Shown piece by piece: positions 50,146-60,841 of a DNA stretch of 64,000 nt. This DNA comes from Blakeslea trispora. Lineage: Eukaryota; Mucoromycota; Mucoromycetes; Mucorales; Choanephoraceae. Numbering within the stretch: position 1 is the stretch's first letter; every line of letters begins with the position of its first letter. Under the pieces are notes generated by a model. The model was not told the origin of the DNA, ran no database searches, and saw only the letters and a program-made list of their open reading frames with translations. Where the stretch lies: assembly GCA_025331445.1 (NCBI GenBank), contig JAIWNE010000057.1, positions 145,998 to 209,997 on the forward strand, written 5' to 3'. Both the position numbers and the translations under genes were made by a program.

Positions 50146-52563
50146 TCAATCTTGTCCAATTCTTAAGCTGATAAATCCAGCAATACCAGCCATAACTGCA
50201 CCAACACGTAAAATGAATCCAATGGTATCTGTTGAACCTTCATCGTTCTCAAGCATGCGAAATACGATGCTACTGAAAAATGTAACAAGAAATTGCGGCA
50301 ATACAATATACATGTTATGAATACCAAGCAGAACGCCAGCTGCAGGTGGACGATGTTCAGACGAAGGTTCATGATCGTTTCTTTCTCTCCTGGTTGAATC
50401 AGTGCTTCCCTCCCCTTCAGGCAAGTCTTGATGCTGCCCTGAGCCCTTGACACCTAGTAGCTCGATATCTTCTTCCTCCTCTTCTTCTTCTGTCGATACA
50501 GGATGATATATGGCTGGCTCTGTACCAATCATACTGACACCTGCTAAACTAGCCCGAGAGGCCATCATGTCTATATGATAGTGGAAATGTTCTGTGGTTT
50601 CTTCCATGCCTTCTTGATGTGAATGTCGATTAGATTTGTTCAATAACGATTCTTGTTCTGAAATATACTCTCCAAGAAGAGAGAAAGGTGCCCACATGGA
50701 TGTAGCCCAACTGATGCCGCAAATACCAATGACGATAGCTGCCGCTGTCACATCTCCCACAAAAAGAGTGGCGAGCATACAGATACAAAAGATAAAATGA
50801 CTCAGAGTCCAAGCACGAGGTAAGGTCAAGAAGGATAGCTTAACATAGCTTAAACAGGGCAGCCTTATCTTTTTGTCACCGTATAGTTTTATCACATAGC
50901 CTGAGTCCTCTTTTGCATAATTTGGAGCAGAAGAGTGGGATGAAGAGGTCACAATCCAAGGCAACAAAAAGGAAGAGGAGAGTGATATAAGAGAATAGAC
51001 AAGAAATGCAAACGATCCAGCTCGTGTAGCCTGTCCTACTTTGTCTTCAATCAGGTCTGCCTCTGTCAAGTTTCGATTGTAAATTTCAGCAACCCAAGTG
51101 GTTGAATAGAATAGAAAAGGGAACCATCCGATCCATGCAAAAAACTGAACATTGCAAATGCGTTGAATTGGCTTTGGCAAGTGCCAAATATGTCGAAAGA
51201 TGTCTGAAAAAAGCTTTATAGGGGATCGACTTCGTTTTCTAAGAAAAGAAAAATACATTTTCAATGAGAAAAAGAAAAAAAAAGTGGGAAAAGACCTTAC
51301 TTGCTAGAGAAATCCGGATCCAATATCTTTTCCTTTACAGTATAAGATGTTACAAACACACATCCTAACAAAACCAAAGTAGCAAGTACACAGAGCACTT
51401 TCAATTGTGTGTTTCCCAAAAAGGGGAATATCTTTACAAGATTCACATAACCCATAAAATAGCCTGCTACATTTCCCAATCCTACCATACGTCCAGCCCA
51501 CGCATTCCCATCTTCTTGTTGTGCAGAAGGCAATGAGTCTACCAGTAAAGCTCTACAAGATGCTTGCACTGTATAAAAAAAAGACAATGTGCCCTTGTTG
51601 ATTAACATCATTTCCTCTTCCTTTTTCAATGCATTTCATTCCAATTTAATACTTGCCGCAATTGATACTGAAATCTAATATGTATATGGATGCTACTGCT
51701 ATTATGATCGACAGAGTCTTGAACTAACAAATAAAAGCAAATTTCCAAACAATGAGTCATCTTGTTTAGATATGTATGTGGTAGTAAATTACTGTCTCAT
51801 TGTCTTCTGGCTGCCTTGTGAAGAACCAAGTGATTTCTCGTGTCCATCCAATTACCAAAAGACTAAACACAACCACCACGGTTCCTCCCCACAAGAAAGG
51901 ACGGCGTCTCCCCCATTTGGACTTGCAGTTATCTGAAATAACCCCGACTACTGGCTGCATAACAAGCCCTATAATTATTTTAAGTCCCGGCAATGAAAGT
52001 GTAATTTCGACTATACTTTACCAGACAATGGTCCTGCAATCCAGACAAGCGACATGATTGATTTGGATAGCCCTAAAGAGAGCAAATAGGGTGTGCCTTC
52101 ACAGACAGTTCAGAAAGGATTCTTAATGACTTTGCCCGAGCTAGTTAACTTACCATATGCCATTTCTACAGTCCCTTTTTTTTTTCAACATTGAAATTTA
52201 TTAAGATAATCAAAAACCAATGATCTTTAATTACTTTACTTACAAGTAAATTGAAGCCTAATCAGATTTGGTGTTTTTTTTTGAATCAGTAGCTGCTATT
52301 GTACAAAGAAAGTATATGTTCAGAGAGAAAGGTGAATTTTACCCTGCTAAACATAAGGTTAAGAAGATGACTTTAAAAGTGTCGTTTGGACCTATTATAC
52401 GAGAAGTGTTTTGTGTGGTATTTGCAAGTGTGTTTGCTGCAGTTGTAGATAACATAGGTGCATCAGGGTCGTCGGAATGGTCATCATCGTAAGCTGTGCT
52501 TGGTGGGTCGAATAAGTGGCGATCATCATATATGTCTTGTATATTCTGGTTAGGTCGTTCCAT
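50146..52563 (-). CDS. SLC45/SUT-type sugar-proton symporter (MFS)
   Basis: Twelve-helix major-facilitator permease of the GPH/SLC45 group, which includes plant sucrose carriers and fission yeast Sut1. It would import a disaccharide (sucrose or maltose-like) with protons. It has about eight exons and 675 residues from ATG 52563 ([14 protein letters not shown]). Key blocks: TVEMAYG and [25 protein letters not shown], then [23 protein letters not shown] (the RxGRRRP loop), [23 protein letters not shown], and [19 protein letters not shown]. The central loop and the region 50350-50650 are long and acidic/Ser-rich. The boundaries of the small exons around 52160-52275 are uncertain: the best phase-keeping solution puts an extra residue before TVEMAYG and replaces the usual Trp. 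Confidence 0.85.
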
Positions 52564-52978
52564 ATACTATAGGTGTGAGATGTATACAAGTTTATAGAAA
52601 AAAAAGAAAGGCTTTGCGTGTATGGTCTTTTTTTTTTGTGAAATATGAAACCGCTTCTGTTTAATTGAGAAATGACGTAAATACTCAAGAGATTGAGTTT
52701 TTCGAACCCTCTGTCGGAGTACATAAAAGAGACTTTATGCATCTTTTTTTACTTTACTGATCTATAGTATGCGTTTCTCGAATTACACTATAATAAAGTA
52801 TTCTTCGGTGTGTACATAAGAAGAGAATATTTCTTGTAAAACAAAGAAAAAGGCCAATGTAAAATATAATTATTTAATAGTAATAAAATCAAGTCAAAAA
52901 TCAATAATAATAATAATAATAATAATAAAAGGATATGACATACACGCAACCCTACTTGACAGTAAAAGATGAACAGTA
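52564..52978. other. Spacer with (AAT)n microsatellite
   Basis: About 415 bp between the transporter start and the TM198-type gene's stop. It contains an AAT-repeat of nine units at 52903-52929, in the 3' flank of the membrane protein gene. Nothing else recognised. Confidence 0.6.
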
Positions 52979-54323
52979 TTACTTCTTTCCTTCTGCCTTC
53001 TCCTCTACATTGACACCAAACTCCTTCTTCTTGGATATGATATTCCAATAGTACTGCCATCCAAAAGAAACTAATGTTAAGAAGATGACGAACGCAAGCA
53101 TAACATAAACAGGTGTGCGCATAATATAGACATTGGTATGGTTAGGGTTTCCATCGAATATCAATAGAAAAGCATTGATAAGACCTGTGTGAATGAAGAG
53201 ATCCAAGCCTAGAATGAAAAGATAGGCGCCTGTAAATGCAGTACTGAAGATAACACAATAGGTCTCGGTCAGAAGAATGAGCACTGCAAGTACGATGCCC
53301 ATACCAACGATAAAACAGACTCGAGCCACTTTCTAGATGATAAAAGAAAAGGGTTAGAAAAAGGTGAAAAAAATTAGGGTGAAAGTGTACATACAATTTC
53401 AATGACTAGATTGGCTTTCCAAGAGAGAATAAATACAGCCAAGAAGATACCAGCGTCAACACCAATAAAGTAGAGGGATATACCATACAAGAAAACAAAT
53501 AGGAGCGCACCTAACAAGCCAATACCTGCGCTGACACAGATATAAACAATCTCATTGTGAGGGTATCCATAGAGTGGTTCATTATTAACGAGACCAATCC
53601 ATGACATAAGGGCTAAACGAACAAGACTTATCGCGTTAATGATATTCTTTCTTTAAAGTAGATGGTCAAGTTGATCATACCAAAGAATATAAAACCAACA
53701 ACAGCCAAAGTACCCCTAAAGAAGCTGAAGCCAAAAATCATAAGGTAAAGACCGAGGAGCATCAAAACGATCCCAGTAAAGCCTTGAGCAACTGAAATAC
53801 CATAGCCATATGTATCTATTTGGTATAAAGATAAAATTTAGATAATATTCAATGTATTCTTGAATCATTACTTGCGCCATAAATAATCACTCCAGCATTT
53901 GTCATTACACGAACCACCACTACTTTTATTTCCATCTTTTCCATCATTTTTGCCACCTTTTGTTGTTGTAGAGGATGGTTTGGCTGTTACTGTTTTAGTC
54001 ACTGTCTTGACTTGATTGTTACCACAGTATACTGTAGTAGTGATTGTTTGCCAGAGATCGTTTAGGCCAGATACAGCTACTTTAACATTGTTGTCATTGT
54101 CTTTGCAGGTATCTGCCCAGAACTCGTACATGCTGAGGGCATCATCTACATCATCACGCTTGTGATAGCGCTGTACAGCCATTTCAGTAGGTCTATTGTT
54201 ATGTGTGTTTGTAGATCTTATCAGCCTATCTCCGATTTCTATTGTGCGTGTAGGTATTGGCTGTATAACAACAGCACCTGCATGAAAGATGGATATTATT
54301 AAAAGCAGCAAAAGTAACTTCAT
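52979..54323 (-). CDS. TM7S3/TM198-domain (DUF4203) membrane protein
   Basis: Membrane protein with a secreted N-terminal domain and a multi-helix C-terminal module of the TM7S3/TM198-like (DUF4203) family; function in fungi is unknown. ATG 54323 gives a signal peptide (MKLLLLLLIISIFHAGAVV). The extracellular part is Thr/Ser/Lys-rich and ends with a CNDKCW pair of cysteines. Helices follow in later exons: GYGISVAQGFTGIVLMLLGLYL, then GLLGALLFVFLYGISLYFIGVDAG, VARVCFIVGMGIVLAVLIL, and the last helix pair with a basic tail (KKKEFGVNVEEKAEGKK). Expected total is about 375 residues. The first intron is unusual: the obvious GTAATG donor breaks phase, and either a GT at CTGGA|GTGATT or a GC-AG donor (GC|GCAAGT) is required. 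Confidence 0.8.
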
Positions 54324-57300
54324 TGTTAACAAAGTTTAGAACAATCAAAAGAACAAGGGAGGATAACAAAGAGGGCAAGAAAAACAAAGAGATCGTCATG
54401 CGACGCAAGAACCAGGTTTCTCTATAAGAGAAATTGAATGTTTTGAGACTTCCATTTATTGCTATGTTATCTTAAACTGAAAGAAAGCTTATTCCAAAAA
54501 AGGAAACCCACTAGAAAGCAGTACATTGCAAACCTCCATACACTACCATCCATATCAATTTCTCACACTTGTTCATTCGAATAGTCAACTCTCTCTCTCT
54601 CTCTCTCTTTTTTTATACTGTATCTAATATCATTGTTTTGATGTTCCAATAGTCTTTAAAAACCTGTACGAGGATATATAAAAAGAGTGTATTGCATTCT
54701 TTTTTTTTTTTTTTTGCAAAGCCTTGCCTGTTTTACAAATCTTAAAACTGTATCCTAGTAAAATATACAAACAAGTCTGCTAGCATTGATTGAAAAACGC
54801 AAGAGGTTTATTTCTATGTCTCCTTTTTCTTGTAGAGTCAAATTGGTGTCACTGAAAGAAAAATATAGGCTTTAAAAAGAAAGCCGAGTCATTTAACAAT
54901 AATCATAGTGACGGAATCCACCTTAACTTTCTTTTCTACATCTCTCCTTGATAAAACATGCTTGAAATAGCTTCTATAGACAAACATTATTTTGTTTTGT
55001 TAGAAACGTAGTTGGCACCCATCTGAGACGGCGATCTTTTTTTTTTCTGGTCTTGAAATAGAATCCTGTTATAAAAAATTATACATCACCAAGCCCATTT
55101 CCCTTTTTAGTAATTTCCATCTGATTTTAACATTTCAGTTGTACTTGTGTGTATAGTGACAGTCTTTATAGAATAGTATAGTAAATGCAACCTCTACTTT
55201 CTTTTTTTTTTCTCTCTTTTCTAAAGTGTTTATAGCAAGCAATGATATTATGTGCAATGCGTTTTGTAGCTATCTAGATCATAATCCATATACAAGTTTT
55301 TGGAAGAAGAGACAGTTACTTTCTTACCGTCAGGGCTTTTAATAAACAGCTCTCTTAGGGACCACCATAAAAAATTCTATGCAATTTTGAACATGTAGAT
55401 AAGGGGTGAAGTTTTCTTTTGTCAAAATTTCTTTTATAACACATTTCCTATTCTATTTGAAGCAAACAACCAACGTTAAAACTTTAGCAAAATAAACCAA
55501 AATCTTTATTTGGTACCTTCTCCTTTTCCAGCTATTCCTAGAAAAGCTGACAAAAGTACTATCAGAACCGATCCAATTGATAAGCAGAGAATCAGATTAA
55601 GCTGTAAAATTGATTGTCTTTACAAATTGACATTCTACCAGAAAAAGAATGAAGGATTTGAACTTGTACAACCAAAGGATGAAAATACATACAAGCACAA
55701 CCTTTTTTTGCTTTTACCTGTCAAGTCAAGATGAGTTAAACAATATTGAAGTGAGGGGATTTTTCAGTGCAGAATGAGATTGTGAATATAAGTTAATTGC
55801 TAATACAGAGTGGAATTGTGTCTTAAATGAATGTCTCAATTTATCCAGTTTTCGATCCATCACTTTGAAAATAAAGGAAGAAACGAAGATCAATTGGTCA
55901 ACTATGTTGATTGGGCGACATGACAAAACATGCTATCTATTATTGAACGTTGCAGCTTTTGAAAACGCATTCACCCTGTTTCTTCTTTCAGTATATACAT
56001 TTCAAGTTTTTCAGTAGAGAATTTAGATCCTTGAATCAGCAAACACAACTTGTTGCTTGAGTTGAGTTTAATCCACTTTATTCCAAATATGCAACTAGGT
56101 ATAGTAGATAAGTGACTGGTATTCATATACCAACGTTATCCATGGAGAAATAAAAAAAAATGGAGCGTATTCCCTTTTTTTTCTCCCCTTAGACTATAAC
56201 AATTTTCATTTTCATTAGGTATACACACCAACCGAAGTCAGTGCCAAAACCTCCCAAGAAGGAAGGAAAAGAAGGCAATATATAATACGCCGGCTCACAT
56301 TGAGTATGGCATGCTGTCCCGTGCAGCGCTACCATACAGCAATGATCATGAGGCGGATCCCTGCTCAAAGGGAGTGCAATAACAATCATCGTCATCCTCC
56401 GGTTAACTTGCATACTTAGCGCTTCACGGGAAGGGAACTAAGTGCGTCGCCGAAGACGATACATAACCATTTTTAAGAGATCAGGTGTATGCAGCTGCCT
56501 AACAATGAACAAACATACTCAAGCGAAATTCCTTCACGACAATGAAGCCGATCATTAGAAACTTGGCAGAGCTCGACTCATCAGTCCGCGTTACTATCAC
56601 AGCTAGAAAGCTGCCCAGTCCCAAACGTACTATAATCAGAGTTAGGATAAAGAAACAGAAAACAAGAGAGAAAAGGTCCCTTTTTATATCTTTTTTGACA
56701 AGACCAAATCACATGTTATTTTGACTGCTAAATTTTTCTAGCAGTCCTTGATGGGACTTGCTTTTTGCTTTATTCCCACCCGTTTGTATTTTGCGCTATT
56801 TTCGCTCTTTTCGCTGATTGGTTTGTAAGAAGAAGCAAGAAAAGTAAGAAAGAGTAAAGAGCTACAAAGAAAGGATGCAGATCTCCTTGACATTTACTTT
56901 ACTTCAATAAACAAACTCCTTTTCAAAAAAAGCATTGATTATAGTAATACTTGTCCAACCACTTCAAGATGATGGTCAGTGCGCATAGACTCCGCTTCAA
57001 GTTCTTTTTTTTTAATGCCCAAGAATTTGAAAGGCTCCTAACCTGCTCTCTTATTCTATTATATGAGCATCACAAACTCTTTTGTTTTCAAAAGTTAACT
57101 ACCGGGAGGTTTAATTTGGTTGAATTTGTCACGCTTGTTTAAGATGGAGGTTGTCACTCCATCAAGGTTAATCTCTTTCTTAGACTTGTTTTCTTACAGT
57201 GAATGGTTAAACAGTCAAAGCTGGCTATACTCTGAAAAGAAAAAAAAACGCCAATATGATCCGTGTTATGACTTGAAGCATTATACATAGAACCAAAATT

Positions 57301-57332
57301 AAAAAGGTCTTTATTTTCTCTTCTAGTTACAG
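54324..57332. other. 3-kb gene-poor region
   Basis: No gene is supported between the TM198-type start and the orphan ORF. AT-rich with CT repeats (54590-54608) and T17 (near 54699). ORFs at 55510-55734, 56542-56724 and 56951-57142 have no recognisable domain. It contains a base-composition island described separately. Confidence 0.45.
56270..56470. other. GC-richer island of unknown nature
   Basis: About 200 bp whose GC content is clearly above the AT-rich flanks, with GCCGGCTC, CCGTGCAGCGCTACC, GGCGGATCCC and CGTCGCCGAAGACG. On the minus strand it is within an ORF (56189-56413) whose centre is His/Cys-rich (DPPHDHCCMVALHGTACH). I recognise neither a protein nor an RNA family. It could be a piece of a foreign or mobile element, or a structured RNA. 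Confidence 0.3.
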
Positions 57333-57494
57333 TGTTGGAAAAGAACCAGTGAGGATCTCGACATCAGTGTTTATAAATGCCGAGATCACAAGCGAATGGC
57401 TTTGCGTATGAGTACTATTGGGAATGCAGTCAAATCGGATGATACTCAAGTGGAGCTAATTGAAAGTTTCATAGAAATAACACAATTGCTCTGA
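57333..57494 (+). pseudogene. Orphan ORF fragment upstream of the OTU gene
   Basis: A 53-codon open stretch with no start, reading CWKRTSEDLDISVYKCRDHK then RMSTIGNAVKSDDTQVELIESF to a TGA at 57492-57494. Its composition is protein-like (charged and hydrophobic alternation) unlike the flanks. It sits just after a TTACAG acceptor-like site, so it may be a terminal exon or the end of a decayed element. No family recognised. Confidence 0.35.
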
Positions 57495-57676
57495 ATAACC
57501 TAGATAGTATCACTGATTGTTTTGATCAGTAAAAGAATATAGTACCTATGTGTCAGATTATCTAGCAAATAAACCATATTGATGAGCAAGTAAGAATCTT
57601 TGATCAAAGGTGCCAAATTCAACAAACATTCAATAAATAATAAAAGAAGAGAAAGAGCAATGATGCTACCCATCAC

Positions 57677-58444
57677 ATGAATATCCCCAAGAAGCGAAGT
57701 AGAACTTTTGTAAGACCTAGGCTTCAAGAGGCATATTTCCCCTTTGACATTCACTCTAGTATTCCTAGAAGCGATGTCTCTGAGGCATACGATCCTGTCG
57801 GTGATGGTCATTGTGGCTTCCGCAGTGCAAGCTTTCTTGTTCATGGAAATGAGAGTCTTTATCCCATTATCAAGCAAGAAATGCTAAAGGCATTAAAAAG
57901 CAACCGAGAAGTTTATGAGAACTCCTTTAGCATAGATGTAAAAGATGCAGAGGACAAAATCACTTGCGGCATAGATCTGATAACGGAAGAAATGAAGGCA
58001 GTGAGAAGTACAAGAATTAACGACATTGAGATTGATGATGAAGATGTTTCTTTAGATAAAAAGCATCCAAAGTCACACAGGCAGTCCAAAGTAGCAGGTA
58101 CAAAATACTGGTTCAACTCTCCAGATTGTGCACAGATTTTAGCTGATGCTGTTTCTGCACCAATCTGTGTTTACCCGTCTCCTAGCTTTGAAAGCGAATG
58201 GAATCCTGCCATGACATTCTTACCATTGGAGCTTCCTATCAAGCAATCAAGCAAGCCATCCCCTTTGCATCTACAAAATACAGATCAGACACATTGGGGC
58301 GCTTTAAGAATGAAGAATGGTCATACCTCTAATCCTGCAGTAAACAGACTCTATTTTGCAATTGGTGGCAAGAAAAGAAATCTCAAGTTTACTGGAATAA
58401 ATGGGGACAGTTCCCTAAAGTTAGAAATTAAGTACGTAGAGTAA
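57677..58444 (+). CDS. OTU-like cysteine protease
   Basis: A 255-residue single-exon ORF of the OTU fold (ubiquitin-removing cysteine peptidases). The catalytic loop is DPVGDGHCGFRSASFLVHGNE with Cys46, preceded by the family Asp. The His end is NTDQTHWGALRM, with His near residue 206, so the dyad is intact. Between them lies a long charged insert (EIDDEDVSLDKKHPKSHRQS) and WFNSPDCAQILADAVSAPICVYP. In Mucoromycota such stand-alone OTU ORFs are often parts of transposon proteins or domesticated from them, and the gene-poor setting with an upstream fragment fits that. No intron and no terminal repeats were identified, so both a host gene and an element-borne protease remain open. Confidence 0.75.
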   Translation: MNIPKKRSRTFVRPRLQEAYFPFDIHSSIPRSDVSEAYDPVGDGHCGFRSASFLVHGNESLYPIIKQEMLKALKSNREVYENSFSIDVKDAEDKITCGIDLITEEMKAVRSTRINDIEIDDEDVSLDKKHPKSHRQSKVAGTKYWFNSPDCAQILADAVSAPICVYPSPSFESEWNPAMTFLPLELPIKQSSKPSPLHLQNTDQTHWGALRMKNGHTSNPAVNRLYFAIGGKKRNLKFTGINGDSSLKLEIKYVE

Positions 58445-58805
58445 TATCAAAATTTAAAGCTCCAACATACTGACTCATTGCTTTCTCATCATTTTTTTTT
58501 TACTTGGATAATAACCCATTGAATTCGTTTACTTTGTTATGCATCAAATGCTATTATTCACAAATTAAAAACATGACTCCTTCACCAGCACAATTATCTA
58601 CATGTTCAAAATTGTGTACTACCACCATAGCATCTTAAAGCTTTCTGATCCATACTAGTCAGTTAGTACAGCCATCAATACTTTATTTGAAAGTACATTT
58701 CTATCAGCGCATGCAAATATAGAAATACCTTGTGCGACTGGCGGCCCCTATGTTAAACGAATAAAAAAGATATTGCTTGATTCTATGTGTGTTACTCTAT
58801 TTTTG

Positions 58806-58832
58806 AAAAAAAAAAAAAAAAAAAAAAAAAAA
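58806..58832 (+). repeat. A27 homopolymer tract
   Basis: Twenty-seven consecutive A residues, the longest homopolymer in the window. It follows an AATAAA-like motif some 45 bp upstream and could be the tail of a retroposed sequence; no target-site duplication was recognised. Confidence 0.6.
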
Positions 58833-60712
58833 CTTGGTTTGTTTCATCGTAGCTATCTGAAAAGACGAAAACAAGCCAGGAAAGATGCAATCAATTGTTG
58901 ATAGTTCATGAATTCTTATAAAGCACAATACAATTTAAAAAAATCAATGACTAGAACCGACAAGAACAAGAGCAAGAGCATCTCAATGTTTGTTCATGCC
59001 AAAAGAAGTGGAAAAAAAAACGAAGAGAAATTTCTAGATGAATAAACATGAATGCCTTATTTTCTATCTTTTCGTGACATTGTTATTAGTTGATATAAAC
59101 CAAAGGAAGCAGAACCTTTAATCAGCTTTTTCTTACTATGCGAGTGCTCATCCCTCTAATACATAGAAACAGCTTGGAAAGCTAGTCTTTTTTTTTCCTT
59201 GAAGAGAAGCTCTAAATCACCTGGCTTATGCAAAAGTAAACAAAACATATTTCTTGGATCAAACAGATAAGCTCGTACTACCAGCCACCATTATATTAAA
59301 TCTAGACTTGAAATTGCACTTTATGAATCGGCAAAAGACAAGCTCTGGTTCAATCTGAAACTCACTTCTCTTATCATAGACCTCTTTGGTGAAGACAAAC
59401 GAGACGAGTAGATTGAGGATCTAAAAAAATAATTCAATTGTCGTGGTGCAAGTAGAGTTTGAGTTAAAAGATTTTTTCTTGTGTTCTTATATGCAAAAAA
59501 GGTTATTTATTAATGTTAACAATAAAAGCTTATTCGCTGCTATCAAACTTTATTTCTAGTATGAAAAAGGGATCTGCTATTTTTTCTCTCTCAAATAAAG
59601 ATAGAAGCCCTTAGGTCAATGAAGCTACTGAAATCTGCAATCGAATAATGTCTTGGGCTTAAACGATAACGACAATCGACTCATCATCTTTGCATTATTT
59701 TTCATGCAAATAATCTATTTTTTCTAAGCACACAAAAAGAACGGAATGATTCGGGTGCTTTAGCCAAAGTATGATACATTTAATTTCATAGATATAAACA
59801 AAAAGATTCAATAGACGGTATTTTAATCGAAAAACACTATGAGCATAGTAATTGATAGGAAAAATCGACAAGGCTTCCTATAGTACACTTGCTATGCAAT
59901 ACCATCCTTTTTCTGATCTCTCGCTTTTCTTTTTCTTCTTCCTTGCTTTCAATTGCTCTTCCAGTCCTTCTACTTCTTTTCTTATTCACAACACACAGAG
60001 TGTCTGAATTACCAGCAAAAAAAACAGTTGGCATCTGATAATCTGAGCAGATTGAGTCCTAACAATGGCAACAAGAACGCATGAAAGTCTAAACAGGTCA
60101 ATTCTTTCTTACCCAATGATTGATGGTCGATATTATGCAATTTCATGTGAACAGACAACAGAGAATATTAAACAGCATCTATCTTGAAGTGATCTACAAA
60201 ATGTATATGACCTCATATAGTACGCATAAAACATACGATTCTAACAAAAGTAAACAATGACATATGCTTCACAAAACTTCTCTTGAAAGACAAATAACAA
60301 CAGATTGTAGCAAGGAAAATCAAGAAAAAGGAAGAGTTAATATAGCATTCAAATACGGCTTTGCTAGTACGGCCCTTGTTTGAAAGATCTTTATGAGTCT
60401 TATCTTTAAGCTCCAAGTATGGCCAAATAAAAAAGATGGTTTTCAAACTTGCGCAGCGATAATGTGAAAATGGTGTAGACAGACTTTTATTATTATTAGT
60501 ATTGGTATTATTTTCAATTATTCAGTTTCGTCCTACAACTTCAAAGCTAAACTGGCAGAAAAGTTCTTAATCCCATATAGCTTAACGGCTACACCAGTAT
60601 TGATTCGTATTTTGTTTTGTAGAAGATGTAGTGCTTTCCTAGTAGTATTGCTAGGTATTCACTGTTGCAAAGATTGAGTTTGAACCTAATGTCGTTACAC
60701 AAGGACTTGAAA

Positions 60713-60728
60713 AAGGTATATATACCTT
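60713..60728. promoter_or_regulatory. 16-bp palindromic TATA element
   Basis: AAGGTATATATACCTT is a perfect inverted repeat around TATATATA, 114 bp upstream of the next ATG, followed by a CT-rich tract (about 60745-60815) like the leaders of other genes here. Likely core promoter of the orphan gene. Confidence 0.5.
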
Positions 60729-60841
60729 GCTTGAATTTTCTTGACCCTTATTTTCTCTATCTCTACTGCTCTCTCTACTGTTTTCTACTGTTCTCAATCA
60801 CTTTCTCTCTTGGCCTCTCTATTATTTAAATTTGAATCCCA

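Larger units (their letters stand above)
58445..60841. other. 2.4-kb AT-rich region without genes
   Basis: No gene supported. Contains an A27 tract (58806-58832) shortly downstream of a GC-rich patch (GACTGGCGGCCCC, about 58738-58750) and an AATAAA at about 58759, and short ORFs without motifs (59837-60034, 60213-60446). The final 110 bp before 60842 are a CT-rich leader following a TATA palindrome. Confidence 0.45.
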
